Origin: Bin87 sp964347975
GTDB taxonomy: Bacteria; Chloroflexota; Dehalococcoidia; Lucifugimonadales; UBA3495
Assembly (NCBI GenBank): GCA_964347975.1
Contig: CAYGAY010000006.1
Span: 1 to 64,000, forward strand
Length of the DNA stretch: 64,000 nucleotides
Reading direction: 5' to 3'
Below the pieces are notes generated by a model. It did no database searches. It saw only the letters and a program-made list of their open reading frames with translations, and was not told the origin of the DNA. Positions within the stretch are counted from its first letter, which is position 1, and each line of letters starts with the position of its first letter. Made by a program: the position numbers and the translations under genes. Shown in pieces: positions 1 through 7,549 of this stretch.

Positions 1-563
1 GCATCCAGCGCGTACACCAATCCGTCGGCCAGCGCTACATAAACTCTGCCGTTGGCAACTGTGAGATGAGTGATTGTCCTGCCTTCCAGCAATCTGCTGC
101 GCCATTCCGCTGCTAAATTTCCGGCGTCCAATGCGTACACAAACCCATCATACGAGCCCACATAGACCCGATTATGGCCGATTTGTATCGACCATGGCGA
201 TAAGCCCCTGTGAATCGTGAGTGGCGTCGCCGGTCCCTCAATACTTCCGTTCTCCAAGTCAACGCTAAACCCCAAGGTGCGCAACACAGCAACACCCACC
301 GTAGGCATCCCGGCCGGCAAAACGTCCAACTCAATGGAACTCCCGGCGAAATACGCGCTCGCCATGTAAACTTCCCGGGTATCTAGCTGCTCACTATCGC
401 TCGCTGCCCATAAGGAAGCAAATATAGACGGCTTCAGGCCCAGCACGTCGATATGAGATTGAGGCAAGCCAATGTGTTGCTCCCCCCTCACTATCAGAAA
501 GTCATAATCCTGCGTCTCTGACTCGCCAGTGATGCTGCCACCAATGTAAATATCGGTCATCAT
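1..563 (-). CDS. Partial fusion: degenerate retropepsin-like domain plus PQQ-type beta-propeller repeats
   Basis: The frame is open from an ATG at 563 (or 560) to the window edge, so the C-terminus is missing; at least 187 residues are encoded. An AAGGAGAG ribosome site precedes the start. Residues 1-105 align by eye with the next gene (GSITG near the start, then DYDFL, then LPQ), but the catalytic DTGS of aspartic peptidases reads VRGE, so this domain should not cut. After about residue 115 come two repeats of the form VYVGSYDGFVYALDAG and VYVALADGLVYALDA, typical of PQQ/YVTN-type propeller blades. Such repeats usually make surface or binding scaffolds. Function is unknown. The frame and motifs are seen; the fold assignments are inferred. 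Confidence 0.7.
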   Translation of the reverse strand, partial: MMTDIYIGGSITGESETQDYDFLIVRGEQHIGLPQSHIDVLGLKPSIFASLWAASDSEQLDTREVYMASAYFAGSSIELDVLPAGMPTVGVAVLRTLGFSVDLENGSIEGPATPLTIHRGLSPWSIQIGHNRVYVGSYDGFVYALDAGNLAAEWRSRLLEGRTITHLTVANGRVYVALADGLVYALD

Positions 564-581
564 GGAATCTCTCCTTGCCCA

Positions 582-926
582 CTATAAGTTGTGTTCCCAC
601 TCGGTCCTCAATACGATGCGTTCGCTTACCAGGTCAACTACGAAACCCAGCTCTTGTAGTAGTTCGTAGCCGACTATCGGTCTGTTAGCCGGCACTACTC
701 GGGCTTCGAATGCTAGGCCCTCCAGCATACCAGTCGCTTGATAAGAGATCCTGCGAATAATGCTGGTGGGAGTCTCAATTTCCACCATCTCACCAGGAAT
801 AAGGCCCAGCGCAGTAATGGTAGCCTGAGGCAGACCCAGCCAAGTTGAGCCGGTATCAACGAGGAAATCGTACTCGCGGATTCCGGATTGGCCGGTGATG
901 CTGCCTCTGGCGTAGGTGATGCCCAT
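582..926 (-). CDS. Clan AA aspartic peptidase-like protein (retropepsin fold)
   Basis: A 114-residue protein with the single-lobe retropepsin pattern: DTGST at 24-28 inside LVDTGSTWLGLPQ, a middle flap region, and a C-terminal GYELLQELGFVVDL stretch that corresponds to the usual hydrophobic-hydrophobic-G strand. Small stand-alone proteins of this type are common in cyanobacteria and Chloroflexota and would act as homodimers. A GGGAGA ribosome site lies upstream of ATG 926. It is the only one of three tandem relatives here with an intact catalytic Asp-Thr-Gly. Substrate unknown; some members of this class sit in toxin-antitoxin-like pairs. Confidence 0.75.
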   Translation of the reverse strand: MGITYARGSITGQSGIREYDFLVDTGSTWLGLPQATITALGLIPGEMVEIETPTSIIRRISYQATGMLEGLAFEARVVPANRPIVGYELLQELGFVVDLVSERIVLRTEWEHNL

Positions 927-942
927 GGTGCCGTCTCCCTTT

Positions 943-1368
943 CTATACAGTCAGCGGCATCGCGCTGTCAATCGCCAGCTCAAAGCGGCTGATGTCGGCG
1001 GGGCGGTTGCCCGGGTATGTTGGGAACTGGGGCGGCCTCACGTCAAGCTCCATGCTGACGACAGCCGCCTGGGGCACGGTCAGCCACTTTGAGCCGGGTT
1101 CTACCAGGCAGTCAAATTCCGGCGCGGCCGGCCAGCCGTTGATTAAGCCGGTTGCAATAAGGATGTCCAGCCGGAATGGGCTGGTGGCAGTGATGTGGGT
1201 GGAAAGAAACAGTATTTCCAAAATTTCCACCACATCGTTCTGTGGATGAAATCTGGCAACGACCGAGACGGCAATTTCATCTGATTCTTGCCCACGATAA
1301 GGCCGGCGCCTCTTAATGTAAAGAATATCGCCAATGCGGTCATACTCGAAAATCAATTTCGCCGCCAT
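943..1368 (-). CDS. DUF2283 domain fused to a degenerate retropepsin-like domain
   Basis: The start is placed at ATG 1368 because AGGAGA lies just upstream and residues 1-60 (FEYDRIGDILYIK, then DEIAVSV) match the DUF2283 pattern of small proteins near toxin-antitoxin-like genes. Residues 60-141 resemble the retropepsin-like proteins on its 3' side, but the catalytic motif is EPGS at 90-93 instead of DTGS, so peptidase activity is unlikely. Total length 141 residues. Its first 16 bases overlap the end of the frameshifted gene upstream, which suggests translational coupling before that gene broke. Fusion of these two domains is uncommon in my experience of the families; function unknown. Confidence 0.6.
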   Translation of the reverse strand: MAAKLIFEYDRIGDILYIKRRRPYRGQESDEIAVSVVARFHPQNDVVEILEILFLSTHITATSPFRLDILIATGLINGWPAAPEFDCLVEPGSKWLTVPQAAVVSMELDVRPPQFPTYPGNRPADISRFELAIDSAMPLTV

Positions 1369-1666
1369 TCCGTCTCTCCTCTTGCCGGCCTCCTGGCGAT
1401 GCGTGCAGTGATTATCCAGTTTCTGGGGCCGGGATTGATGATAACCACCACTGCCACGTACTTGGTCAGCTCCGCATACCAACGCGTGAATATCCTGGCG
1501 CTTGCGTCGCTCGGGCTGATTTGCACATGGTCAGGGTCGGCCAAAGTCGCTGCGATGTACTCCCGGCAGCCAGGCAGAGCTCGGAATGTTCCTGCTCGAT
1601 GTGTCGCTCCCGTTCGTCATTGAGTTCTACCATTCCTCCCAGGTAGGGACAAGGAAAAAGTTCCAC
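1353..1666 (-). pseudogene. Frameshifted small protein, possibly nuclease-fold toxin-like
   Basis: The 5' part starts at GTG 1666 (perfect GGAGG seven bases upstream) and reads CPYLGGMVELNDERERHI up to about ELCL. The 3' part, in another frame, reads REYIAATLADPDHV, then ARIFTRWY, then WIITARIARR, and stops at 1353. Joined near 1575 they give one protein of about 104 residues that resembles a family of small conserved proteins with ELTDERERHI near the start and IITAYIAR near the end. I suspect a ribonuclease-like (PBECR/BrnT-type) fold, with low certainty. A one-base change near GAGCTCTGCC explains the break; it could be a true mutation or a sequencing error. It lies directly upstream of the DUF2283 gene, as in toxin-antitoxin-like pairs. 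Confidence 0.6.
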
Positions 1667-1854
1667 GCTTTGCCCTCCGTAACTGCTTCCATTGTATCAG
1701 GCTGGTGTATCAGGCTGGCAAAATCGGCGGCGCCTCCTCCGGCAGCGGCACGTCCCGTAGCGAAAGGTGGCTGCTGACCAGCGTGTGGGGTGTATTATTC
1801 CTCGCAAAGTTGATAGGATTTTATGAATTTTATGGCTGTGCAAACATCAAGATA

Positions 1855-1883
1855 TTGACAGTTGCAGCACAGTGATATATGAT
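1855..1883 (+). promoter_or_regulatory. Strong sigma-70-type promoter for dnaJ
   Basis: TTGACA at 1855-1860 and TATGAT at 1878-1883 are separated by exactly 17 bases. Transcription would begin near 1890, which rules out the longer reading frame beginning at 1872 and supports ATG 1920 as the dnaJ start. I looked for an HspR operator (HAIR-type inverted repeat) around it and did not find a convincing one. Confidence 0.75.
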
Positions 1884-1919
1884 GGACAGGAAACTACCAG
1901 GTGCAGGCCGACGCTTACG

Positions 1920-2858
1920 ATGGCTGACTACTACGACATCCTCGGGGTCCCGCGCAATGCCGATGAAAAGGAGATACGGCAGGCGTATCGCCGGCTGGCC
2001 CGGCAGCACCATCCCGACGTGAACCCGGGCGACGATGCCGCCGCCGAGCGGTTCAAGTCTATCAACGCCGCCTATGAGGTGTTATCCGACGCGGACAAGC
2101 GGGCCAAGTATGACCGTTATGGCGACCGCTGGGAGCAGGCCGAGCATTTTGAGCAGCGGGGCGGACCTGGCCCTGACTTCTCCCGGTTCTTTCGCGGCGG
2201 AAATTTCGGGGGCGGCGATTTTGACGGAGGGCGCGGCAGCTTCACCTTCACTGCCGGGGGCGGTTCGCTGTCGGACCTGTTGGGTGGGCTGGGCGGCTTT
2301 GCTTCCGACTTGGGAGACGATATTGGCGAGCGGATCCGGGGCGAGCGGTTCCGGCCGCGACCGGCTGAGGTTCCGGTAGAAGTTACGTTGGAAGAGGTTG
2401 ACCATGGCGCCACTCGTCTCGTCAACCTGCCTGACGGGCGGCGGCTGGAAGTGAAAATCCCGGCCGGCATCGCGGACGGCGGACGGGTGCACATCGCCGC
2501 CGGCAACAATTCCGACGGGGAGTTCAATCTGCTGGTGTCCGTATTGCCACACGACCGATTTGAACGGCAGGGAGACGACCTGCATACCACTGTGGACGTG
2601 CCATTGTTCGATGCGGTGCTCGGCGGAGTGGTCAAAGTCCCGACGCTGCGTGGTCAGGTTGAACTGACGCTGCCGCCGGAAACGCAGAACGGCCGGCGCT
2701 TTCGCCTGGCCGGGCAGGGCCTGGCGCGTTTGAGCAACCCGGAACAACGCGGGAACCTGTATGCCGTGGCCAACGTCACGCTGCCCGTCAACCTCACCGA
2801 GCGACAACGTGACCTGTTTGAGCAACTACGCGACGCCGAGACCGACGCGCAGGGTTAG
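1920..2858 (+). CDS. DnaJ-family co-chaperone, CbpA type (no zinc finger)
   Basis: A 312-residue J-domain protein. The J domain covers residues 3-70 with HPD at 31-33, the motif that stimulates DnaK ATPase. A Gly/Phe-rich linker runs from about 80 to 140, then two C-terminal peptide-binding domains from about 160 to 305 containing VPLFDAVLGG, as in CbpA/DnaJ. The Cys-rich zinc module of classical DnaJ is absent, so it belongs to the CbpA-like class. It would deliver unfolded proteins to DnaK in the cytoplasm. HspR and a Clp ATPase follow on the same strand; a mobile repeat lies in the 320-bp gap to hspR, so a single transcript is uncertain. Confidence 0.9.
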   Translation: MADYYDILGVPRNADEKEIRQAYRRLARQHHPDVNPGDDAAAERFKSINAAYEVLSDADKRAKYDRYGDRWEQAEHFEQRGGPGPDFSRFFRGGNFGGGDFDGGRGSFTFTAGGGSLSDLLGGLGGFASDLGDDIGERIRGERFRPRPAEVPVEVTLEEVDHGATRLVNLPDGRRLEVKIPAGIADGGRVHIAAGNNSDGEFNLLVSVLPHDRFERQGDDLHTTVDVPLFDAVLGGVVKVPTLRGQVELTLPPETQNGRRFRLAGQGLARLSNPEQRGNLYAVANVTLPVNLTERQRDLFEQLRDAETDAQG

Positions 2859-2861
2859 GGC

Positions 2862-3030
2862 CTCATGTGTACCCACTTTAACTTGTCATTGCACGCTCGC
2901 CGCAGGCGGGCGATGGAATCTCCTTCCGGCGGCGCCGGCTGCCGGCTACGAGAGTCTTGCTGGGACGGCCATTGCTACGTCGACGAGATTGCCAGGCTAC
3001 GCTCGCAATGACAAAGTGGGTACGCATGAG
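2862..3030. repeat. MITE-like repeat, family A, copy 1
   Basis: A 169-bp non-coding element whose ends are inverted repeats: CTCATGTGTACCCACTTT followed by TGTCATTGC at the left, and the complement GCAATGACAAAGTGGGTAC then GCATGAG at the right. The interior contains the palindrome CGCTCGCCGCAGGCGGGCG. A second copy with the same ends and most of the same interior lies at 6403-6584. It has no coding capacity and would be moved only in trans. The rest of the gap between dnaJ and hspR (3031-3177) holds one GAAA-loop palindrome and nothing else I recognise. Confidence 0.75.
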
Positions 3031-3058
3031 GGGTTAGAGCCTATTGACAAGTGTTGCC

Positions 3059-3078
3059 ATTCCGGCGAAAGCCGGAAT
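3059..3078. repeat. REP-like palindrome with GAAA loop
   Basis: ATTCCGGC and GCCGGAAT form a perfect 8-bp stem closed by a GAAA tetraloop. Closely similar palindromes occur at 15316-15334 and 48453-48472 and, in variant form, within the MITE at 45298-45434. Dispersed non-coding palindromes of this kind are typical of REP sequences. Confidence 0.75.
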
Positions 3079-3177
3079 CCAGCAAGCACAAAATAAAGCC
3101 AACTTTCTGTTGGCAGCGGTTTTCCTGGGTTCCTGATTTCGCGGGAACGAGGGTGTGACTTTCGAGGAGCAATCACG

Positions 3178-3525
3178 ATGATACCCGACAGCAACTTCGC
3201 CACCGAGCCCTGCTTCGTCATCAGCGTGGCCGCCCGCATGGTAGGTCTCCACGCCCAGACCCTGCGGTATTACGAGCGTGTCGGCCTGGTGATGCCTTCC
3301 CGCTCCGGTGGCCGGCAGCGGCTGTACTCCATGGCCGACGTGGAGCGGCTGCGACGCATCAAGACTTTCACCGACGAGATGGGCGTCAATCTGGCCGGCG
3401 CTGAAGTCGCCATGAAATTGATTGACCGCATCAAGGAATTGGAAACCCAGGTTGAAGCGCTGACCGAAGAAGTCGCGCGGTTGCGCAGCGCCAGTCGCGC
3501 TTCCCGGCCCCGGGGCCGGCAATAA
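3178..3525 (+). CDS. hspR: HspR, MerR-family heat-shock repressor
   Basis: A 115-residue MerR-type regulator. Residues 10-75 form the winged helix-turn-helix (ISVAARMVGLHAQTLRYYER, then GGRQRLYSMADVERLRRI), which is the pattern of HspR. The C-terminal 40 residues form a coiled coil for dimerisation and a basic tail. In actinobacteria HspR represses dnaK/clpB operons with DnaK as co-repressor. Here it lies between a DnaJ gene and a Clp ATPase, with 22 bases to the latter, so it probably controls this chaperone cluster. No clear HAIR operator was found, so the site may have diverged. Confidence 0.9.
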   Translation: MIPDSNFATEPCFVISVAARMVGLHAQTLRYYERVGLVMPSRSGGRQRLYSMADVERLRRIKTFTDEMGVNLAGAEVAMKLIDRIKELETQVEALTEEVARLRSASRASRPRGRQ

Positions 3526-3547
3526 TACAAACCAGGAGGCAATCGCT

Positions 3548-6031
3548 ATGGTGATGACCGCAGATAAATTCACTCGCCAGGCACAGGAAGCGCTGCAACG
3601 CTCCCAGGAACTGGTGCGCAACTACCAGCACAGCCAATGGGACGTGGAGCACGTGCTGCTGGCCCTGGTAGCGCTGGAAGATGGCCTGCCGGAGCGCATC
3701 CTGCGGGAGTTGGGCGTTGACCCGGAGACGGTGAAGAGCCGGCTGCACCAGACGCTGGAGGCCGCGCCCAAGGTGGTTTCCGGCGCTCAGCAAATCTTCA
3801 TCACGCCCCGCCTCCAGCGGATGCTGCAAGTGTCCGACGAGGAAGCCCAACGGCTGCGCGACCAGTTCATCAGCGTGGAACATCTGCTGGTGGCCGCCGC
3901 TCGGGAGAGCGCCGGCGACTCGGCCCGCCTGTTCCGGGAACTGGGCATCAACCAGGAAATGGTCTATCAGGCGATGCAGAAGCTGCGCGGGTCGCACCGG
4001 GTTGACGACCAGAACGCCGAGCAGCGCTACCGTTCCCTGGAAAAGTACAGCGTTGACCTGACCGAGCTGGCCCGGGTGGGCAAGCTGGACCCGGTGGTGG
4101 GCCGGGAGCGGGAAATCCGCCAGGTGATGCAGACCCTGACCCGGCGCACCAAAAACAACCCGGTGCTCATCGGCGAGGCCGGCGTGGGCAAGACCGCCAT
4201 CGCCGAGGGCCTGGCCAGCAAGATCATATGCAGTGACGTGCCCGACTCCCTGCGCGACAAGCGAGTGATGGCGCTGGACATGGGCCGGCTGGTGGCCGGG
4301 GCCAAGTTCCGAGGCGAGTTCGAGGAACGCCTGAAGTCGGTGATTGACGAGGTTGCTTCCTCCGACGGCGAGGTCATCCTGTTCCTGGACGAGATGCACA
4401 CTCTGGTGGGGGCCGGCGCCGGCGAGGGCGGCCTGGACGCCAGCAATATGCTGAAGCCGGCGCTGGCGCGGGGTGAATTGCAGGCCATCGGCTCGACTAC
4501 TCTGGACGAATACCGCAAGCACATCGAGCGGGACCCGGCGTTGGCCCGCCGCTTCCAGTCCGTGTACGTAGAGGAACCCGACGCGGAGCAAGCGCTGTCC
4601 ATCCTACAGGCGCTGAAGCCCCGCTACGAGGCGCACCACAAGGTTACGCTGACGGACGAGGCCCTGGATGCGGCAGTGCGTCTCAGCGACCGGTACATCA
4701 CCGACCGCAAGCTGCCGGACAAGGCCATCGACTTCATGGACGAAGCGGCCAGCAAGGTGCGCATCGACGCCGGGATGCTGCCGCCCAGCCTGCAGGAGAT
4801 GGAGAACCGTCGGCGGGAACTGCTCGATTTGGAGGAGCGGGCCAATCAGATGTCGGACTACGAGCGTTCCGCGCAGCACCGTACCGAGCGGCTGCGCCTG
4901 GAGGCGGAGCTGAACGCCGAGCGGAAAGGCATGGAACACACCACCGGCCCCGACCTGGTGGTGAACGAAAAGGACATCGCCGAACTGGTGTCCAACTGGA
5001 CCGGCATCCCGGTGGGGCAGCTCATGGGGAGCGAGGCCGAAAGACTGCTCCACATGGAGGAGCGCCTGCACGCGCGCGTAATCGGCCAGGACGAAGCGGT
5101 CAACGCCGTGGCCGACGCCGTCCGGCGCGCCCGTTCCGGCCTGAACGACCCCAAGCGGCCCTTCGGCAGTTTCATCTTCCTGGGGCCAACCGGCGTGGGC
5201 AAGACCGAGCTGAGCCGCGCTCTGGCCGAGTTCCTTTTCAACGACGAGGACAGCATGGTGCGCCTGGACATGTCCGAGTACGGCGAGCGGCACACCGTGT
5301 CCCGCCTCATCGGCGCGCCTCCGGGCTACGTGGGTTACGACGACGCCGGACAGCTGACGGAGACCGTCCGCCGGCGGCCTCACCAGGTTATTCTGTTTGA
5401 CGAAATCGAAAAGGCCCACCCTGACGTGTTCAATCTGTTGCTGCAGATCCTGGAGGATGGACGGCTCACCGACGGACAGGGGCGCACCGTCGATTTCCGC
5501 AACACGGTGATAATCATGACCAGCAACCTGGGGACGGGCGATTTGTCGCAGCGAGCCTTTGGATTCAACCCGGCCTCCGACCGGGAGCAGGACGCCGGCA
5601 AGGTAACGCCCGATCAGTCTCGCGCGGTGCACGAGGCCCTGCGCCGGGCCTTCCGGCCGGAGCTGCTGAACCGCATTGACGAGACCATCGTGTTCCACCC
5701 GTTGAGCCGGACGCAGATCGGTGAAATCGTCGGCCTGCTGGTGGCCCGGGTTCAGGAACGGCTGGCGGAGCGGGACATCACCTGCGAATTGACCGAGGCC
5801 GGCTGTGAGTGGCTGGTGAACGAAGGGTTCAACCTAACCTACGGGGCGCGTCCGCTGCGGCGGGCGATCCAGCGGCACCTGGAGAACCAACTGTCCCGGG
5901 GCGTGCTGTCGGGCAAGTTCACCGCGGGAGATCACGTTGTTGCCGACGTGAACGAGGCGGGGGACGGGCTGGATCTGACGGTAGCGATGCCGGCTGTCGA
6001 ACCGGAGCGCGAGTTGGTGGGCGCGGCCTAG
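3548..6031 (+). CDS. clpC: Clp AAA+ ATPase, ClpC-like (often annotated ClpB)
   Basis: An 827-residue class I Clp ATPase that remodels or unfolds proteins. N-terminal Clp repeats occupy residues 1-145. The first AAA+ module has Walker A GEAGVGKT at about 209-216; the second has GPTGVGKT at about 545. The middle domain is short (about 60 residues between MLPPSL and ELVSNW), as in ClpC; ClpB has about 120. The region after TSNLG contains AFGFNP, aligned with the GF-containing loop by which ClpC docks to ClpP. The N-terminus (EALQRSQEL) is more ClpB-like. I therefore favour a protease-partner role, but a disaggregase is possible. AGGAGG sits before ATG 3548, 22 bases after hspR. Confidence 0.85.
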   Translation: MVMTADKFTRQAQEALQRSQELVRNYQHSQWDVEHVLLALVALEDGLPERILRELGVDPETVKSRLHQTLEAAPKVVSGAQQIFITPRLQRMLQVSDEEAQRLRDQFISVEHLLVAAARESAGDSARLFRELGINQEMVYQAMQKLRGSHRVDDQNAEQRYRSLEKYSVDLTELARVGKLDPVVGREREIRQVMQTLTRRTKNNPVLIGEAGVGKTAIAEGLASKIICSDVPDSLRDKRVMALDMGRLVAGAKFRGEFEERLKSVIDEVASSDGEVILFLDEMHTLVGAGAGEGGLDASNMLKPALARGELQAIGSTTLDEYRKHIERDPALARRFQSVYVEEPDAEQALSILQALKPRYEAHHKVTLTDEALDAAVRLSDRYITDRKLPDKAIDFMDEAASKVRIDAGMLPPSLQEMENRRRELLDLEERANQMSDYERSAQHRTERLRLEAELNAERKGMEHTTGPDLVVNEKDIAELVSNWTGIPVGQLMGSEAERLLHMEERLHARVIGQDEAVNAVADAVRRARSGLNDPKRPFGSFIFLGPTGVGKTELSRALAEFLFNDEDSMVRLDMSEYGERHTVSRLIGAPPGYVGYDDAGQLTETVRRRPHQVILFDEIEKAHPDVFNLLLQILEDGRLTDGQGRTVDFRNTVIIMTSNLGTGDLSQRAFGFNPASDREQDAGKVTPDQSRAVHEALRRAFRPELLNRIDETIVFHPLSRTQIGEIVGLLVARVQERLAERDITCELTEAGCEWLVNEGFNLTYGARPLRRAIQRHLENQLSRGVLSGKFTAGDHVVADVNEAGDGLDLTVAMPAVEPERELVGAA

Positions 6032-6040
6032 CGAAAGGGC

Positions 6041-6068
6041 GTAGGGGCGAATGATTATTCGCCCCTAC
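6041..6068. terminator. Perfect hairpin after the Clp gene
   Basis: Twelve-base arms (GTAGGGGCGAAT and its exact complement) flank a four-base loop ten bases past the Clp stop codon. There is no strong T run after it, so it may be a dispersed palindrome acting as a transcription end or mRNA 3' stabiliser. Confidence 0.55.
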
Positions 6069-6070
6069 AT

Positions 6071-6123
6071 TGATTCCTGCGTCCGCCTACGCCGGACTCG
6101 GAATGACATTTTGCACTAGCCTA
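6071..6123. repeat. Partial repeat, family B
   Basis: This 53-bp stretch matches the right end of the element at 13508-13652 (GTCCGCC, then GGAATGACATTTTGCAC, then GCCTA). Only the right end is present. It overlaps the last codons of the DUF433 gene and provides its stop codon. Confidence 0.6.
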
Positions 6124-6391
6124 CTTGTCCAGGGTGTTGTTGGTATTCGACACCCTGGATCCAAGCGTCGATTTCCGACTTTATCGGCGGCTCCAAGCTT
6201 TCGCTGGCGTAGCGAAGGCAGGCGCGGACATCGTCAGCGCAAATATGCGGGTAATTAGACAGCAGGTATCCTTCTGTTGCGCCGGATGCCATCATTTCGA
6301 GTATGAGTGACACGGCCAACCGGGTTCCCTTGATTCGGGGCCGACCTCCCACCACTCCGGGGGTACTCACGACACGTCCTCGCCAATCCAT
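6116..6391 (-). CDS. DUF433 (VapB-like antitoxin family) protein
   Basis: A 91-residue protein with the DUF433 pattern VVGGRPRIKGTRLAVSLILE near the N-terminus and a helix-turn-helix-like C-terminal half. DUF433 proteins usually pair with a PIN-like DUF5615 toxin directly downstream. No such gene is present; the 3' end runs into a family B mobile repeat, and the final residues (after HPGQ) and stop codon come from that repeat. The protein may be an orphaned antitoxin whose partner was lost when the repeat arrived. The family call is from motif recognition; the loss is inferred. Confidence 0.75.
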   Translation of the reverse strand: MDWRGRVVSTPGVVGGRPRIKGTRLAVSLILEMMASGATEGYLLSNYPHICADDVRACLRYASESLEPPIKSEIDAWIQGVEYQQHPGQVG

Positions 6392-6402
6392 GATTCCTAA
6401 CC

Positions 6403-6584
6403 CTCACGTGTACCCACTTTGACTTGTCATTCCACGCTCGCCGTAGGCGGGCGATGGAATCTCGTTCCGGCGGCGCCGGCTGCCGGCCACGAGAGTCTTG
6501 CCGGGACGGCCATTGCTACGCTGACGAGATTGCGGCCCCCCGTATCAAGTACAGAGTCGCAATGACAAAGTGAGTACGCATGAG
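6403..6584. repeat. MITE-like repeat, family A, copy 2
   Basis: A 182-bp relative of the element at 2862-3030. The ends CTCACGTGTACCCACTTT and AAAGTGAGTACGCATGAG are inverted repeats, and the interior carries the CGCCGTAGGCGGGCG palindrome. Flanking bases (TTCCTAACC at left, TTCCTTAACC at right) look like an imperfect target duplication. It fills most of the space between the DUF433 and UbiA genes. Confidence 0.75.
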
Positions 6585-6640
6585 TTCCTTAACCTTATGA
6601 CTAAAAAGAAGTTCCCCAATTGTAGCAGAAGGGAGCGGCG

Positions 6641-7549
6641 TCAATTGAGCATCAGCACCGCCCCGGCAACGACTATCCACACCACTATGGCAACGAGCAG
6701 GGGCGCGTCTCGCAGCATCAGCAACTCGGGGGATTCGGCGTCTCCGCTGTGGTTGAGCAAGTAGAGGTAGCGGAACAGGCCGAAGATCACCAGGGGCACG
6801 GTGAGGAGCATCGTGTTGTTGTCGGGCAGGTTGTCTGCTTCCACGGCGTATAGGGTGTAACTGACCAGGGCGGCGGTGGCGGAGAGTATGAGCAACTGCC
6901 CGCCCAACGGGGGGCCGTAGTATTGCAGCGTGGGCCGCTGGGCATCCGGGTCGCTGCCGGCCAACCGCGCCTCGGCGTAGCGCCGGCCCACGACGATAAA
7001 CAGCGCGCCGGCGGCGGTGACGGCGTACAGCCAGGGCGATGGCGTGGCCCCCACCGCCACCGCTCCGGCCACGGCCCGCAGCACGTATCCTCCCGCCACC
7101 AGCATCACGTCAACCAGCGCCACCCGCTTGAGCGCAAGAGAATAGCCTACGTTGACCAGCAGATAGACGGCGCCGATCACTGCCAAAGGCAGTAACGGCG
7201 GTTCGGATATGGCGTAAAGGCCGAACATCCCCGCAACAATCAGGACGAATTGGGCGGCCATGGCCAAGGGGCCGGGCAGCCGTCCCGACGCGATGGGGCG
7301 GTTTCGTTTGATGGGATGCTGACGGTCCGCCGGCCGGTCGGCCAGATCATTGATGATATAAACGGCTGAGGACAGGGCGCAGAAGGAGGCGAACAGAACC
7401 GCCAATCGCGGCGCGTAGGGCAGGAGCGTCGTCAAGTCTCCGGGCGACCACACCAGGTCCACAGCGAACAACAGGGGCAGGAACACCAGCAGGTTTTTCA
7501 CCCACTGGCGCGGTCGAGCTGTCTTGAGCAGTCCGGCAAGTTGGCGCAT
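6641..7549 (-). CDS. UbiA-family prenyltransferase, decaprenyl-phosphate phosphoribosyltransferase-like
   Basis: A 302-residue membrane protein with about eight hydrophobic segments. The Asp-rich motif NDLADRPAD at 67-75 binds Mg-pyrophosphate in UbiA enzymes. The start (LKTARPRQWVKNLLVFLPL) and RQHPIKRNRPIASG are characteristic of the subgroup that attaches phosphoribose to decaprenyl phosphate in mycobacteria (first step to decaprenyl-phospho-arabinose). Here a pentose donor for a surface polymer is a fair inference, but other UbiA substrates cannot be excluded. Its ATG overlaps the stop of the upstream flippase-like gene (TGATG), so the two are translated together. Confidence 0.8.
   Translation of the reverse strand: MRQLAGLLKTARPRQWVKNLLVFLPLLFAVDLVWSPGDLTTLLPYAPRLAVLFASFCALSSAVYIINDLADRPADRQHPIKRNRPIASGRLPGPLAMAAQFVLIVAGMFGLYAISEPPLLPLAVIGAVYLLVNVGYSLALKRVALVDVMLVAGGYVLRAVAGAVAVGATPSPWLYAVTAAGALFIVVGRRYAEARLAGSDPDAQRPTLQYYGPPLGGQLLILSATAALVSYTLYAVEADNLPDNNTMLLTVPLVIFGLFRYLYLLNHSGDAESPELLMLRDAPLLVAIVVWIVVAGAVLMLN

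Noticed and set aside
1872..1919. Earlier dnaJ start
   Set aside because: It overlaps the -10 box of the promoter; ATG 1920 gives the standard J-domain start.
1800..1920. HspR operator (HAIR) before dnaJ
   Set aside because: TTGAT and ATCAA occur about 30 bases apart but do not form the known inverted repeat.
3431..4591. Minus-strand frame of 386 codons
   Set aside because: Antisense to the Clp ATPase gene; no domain match.
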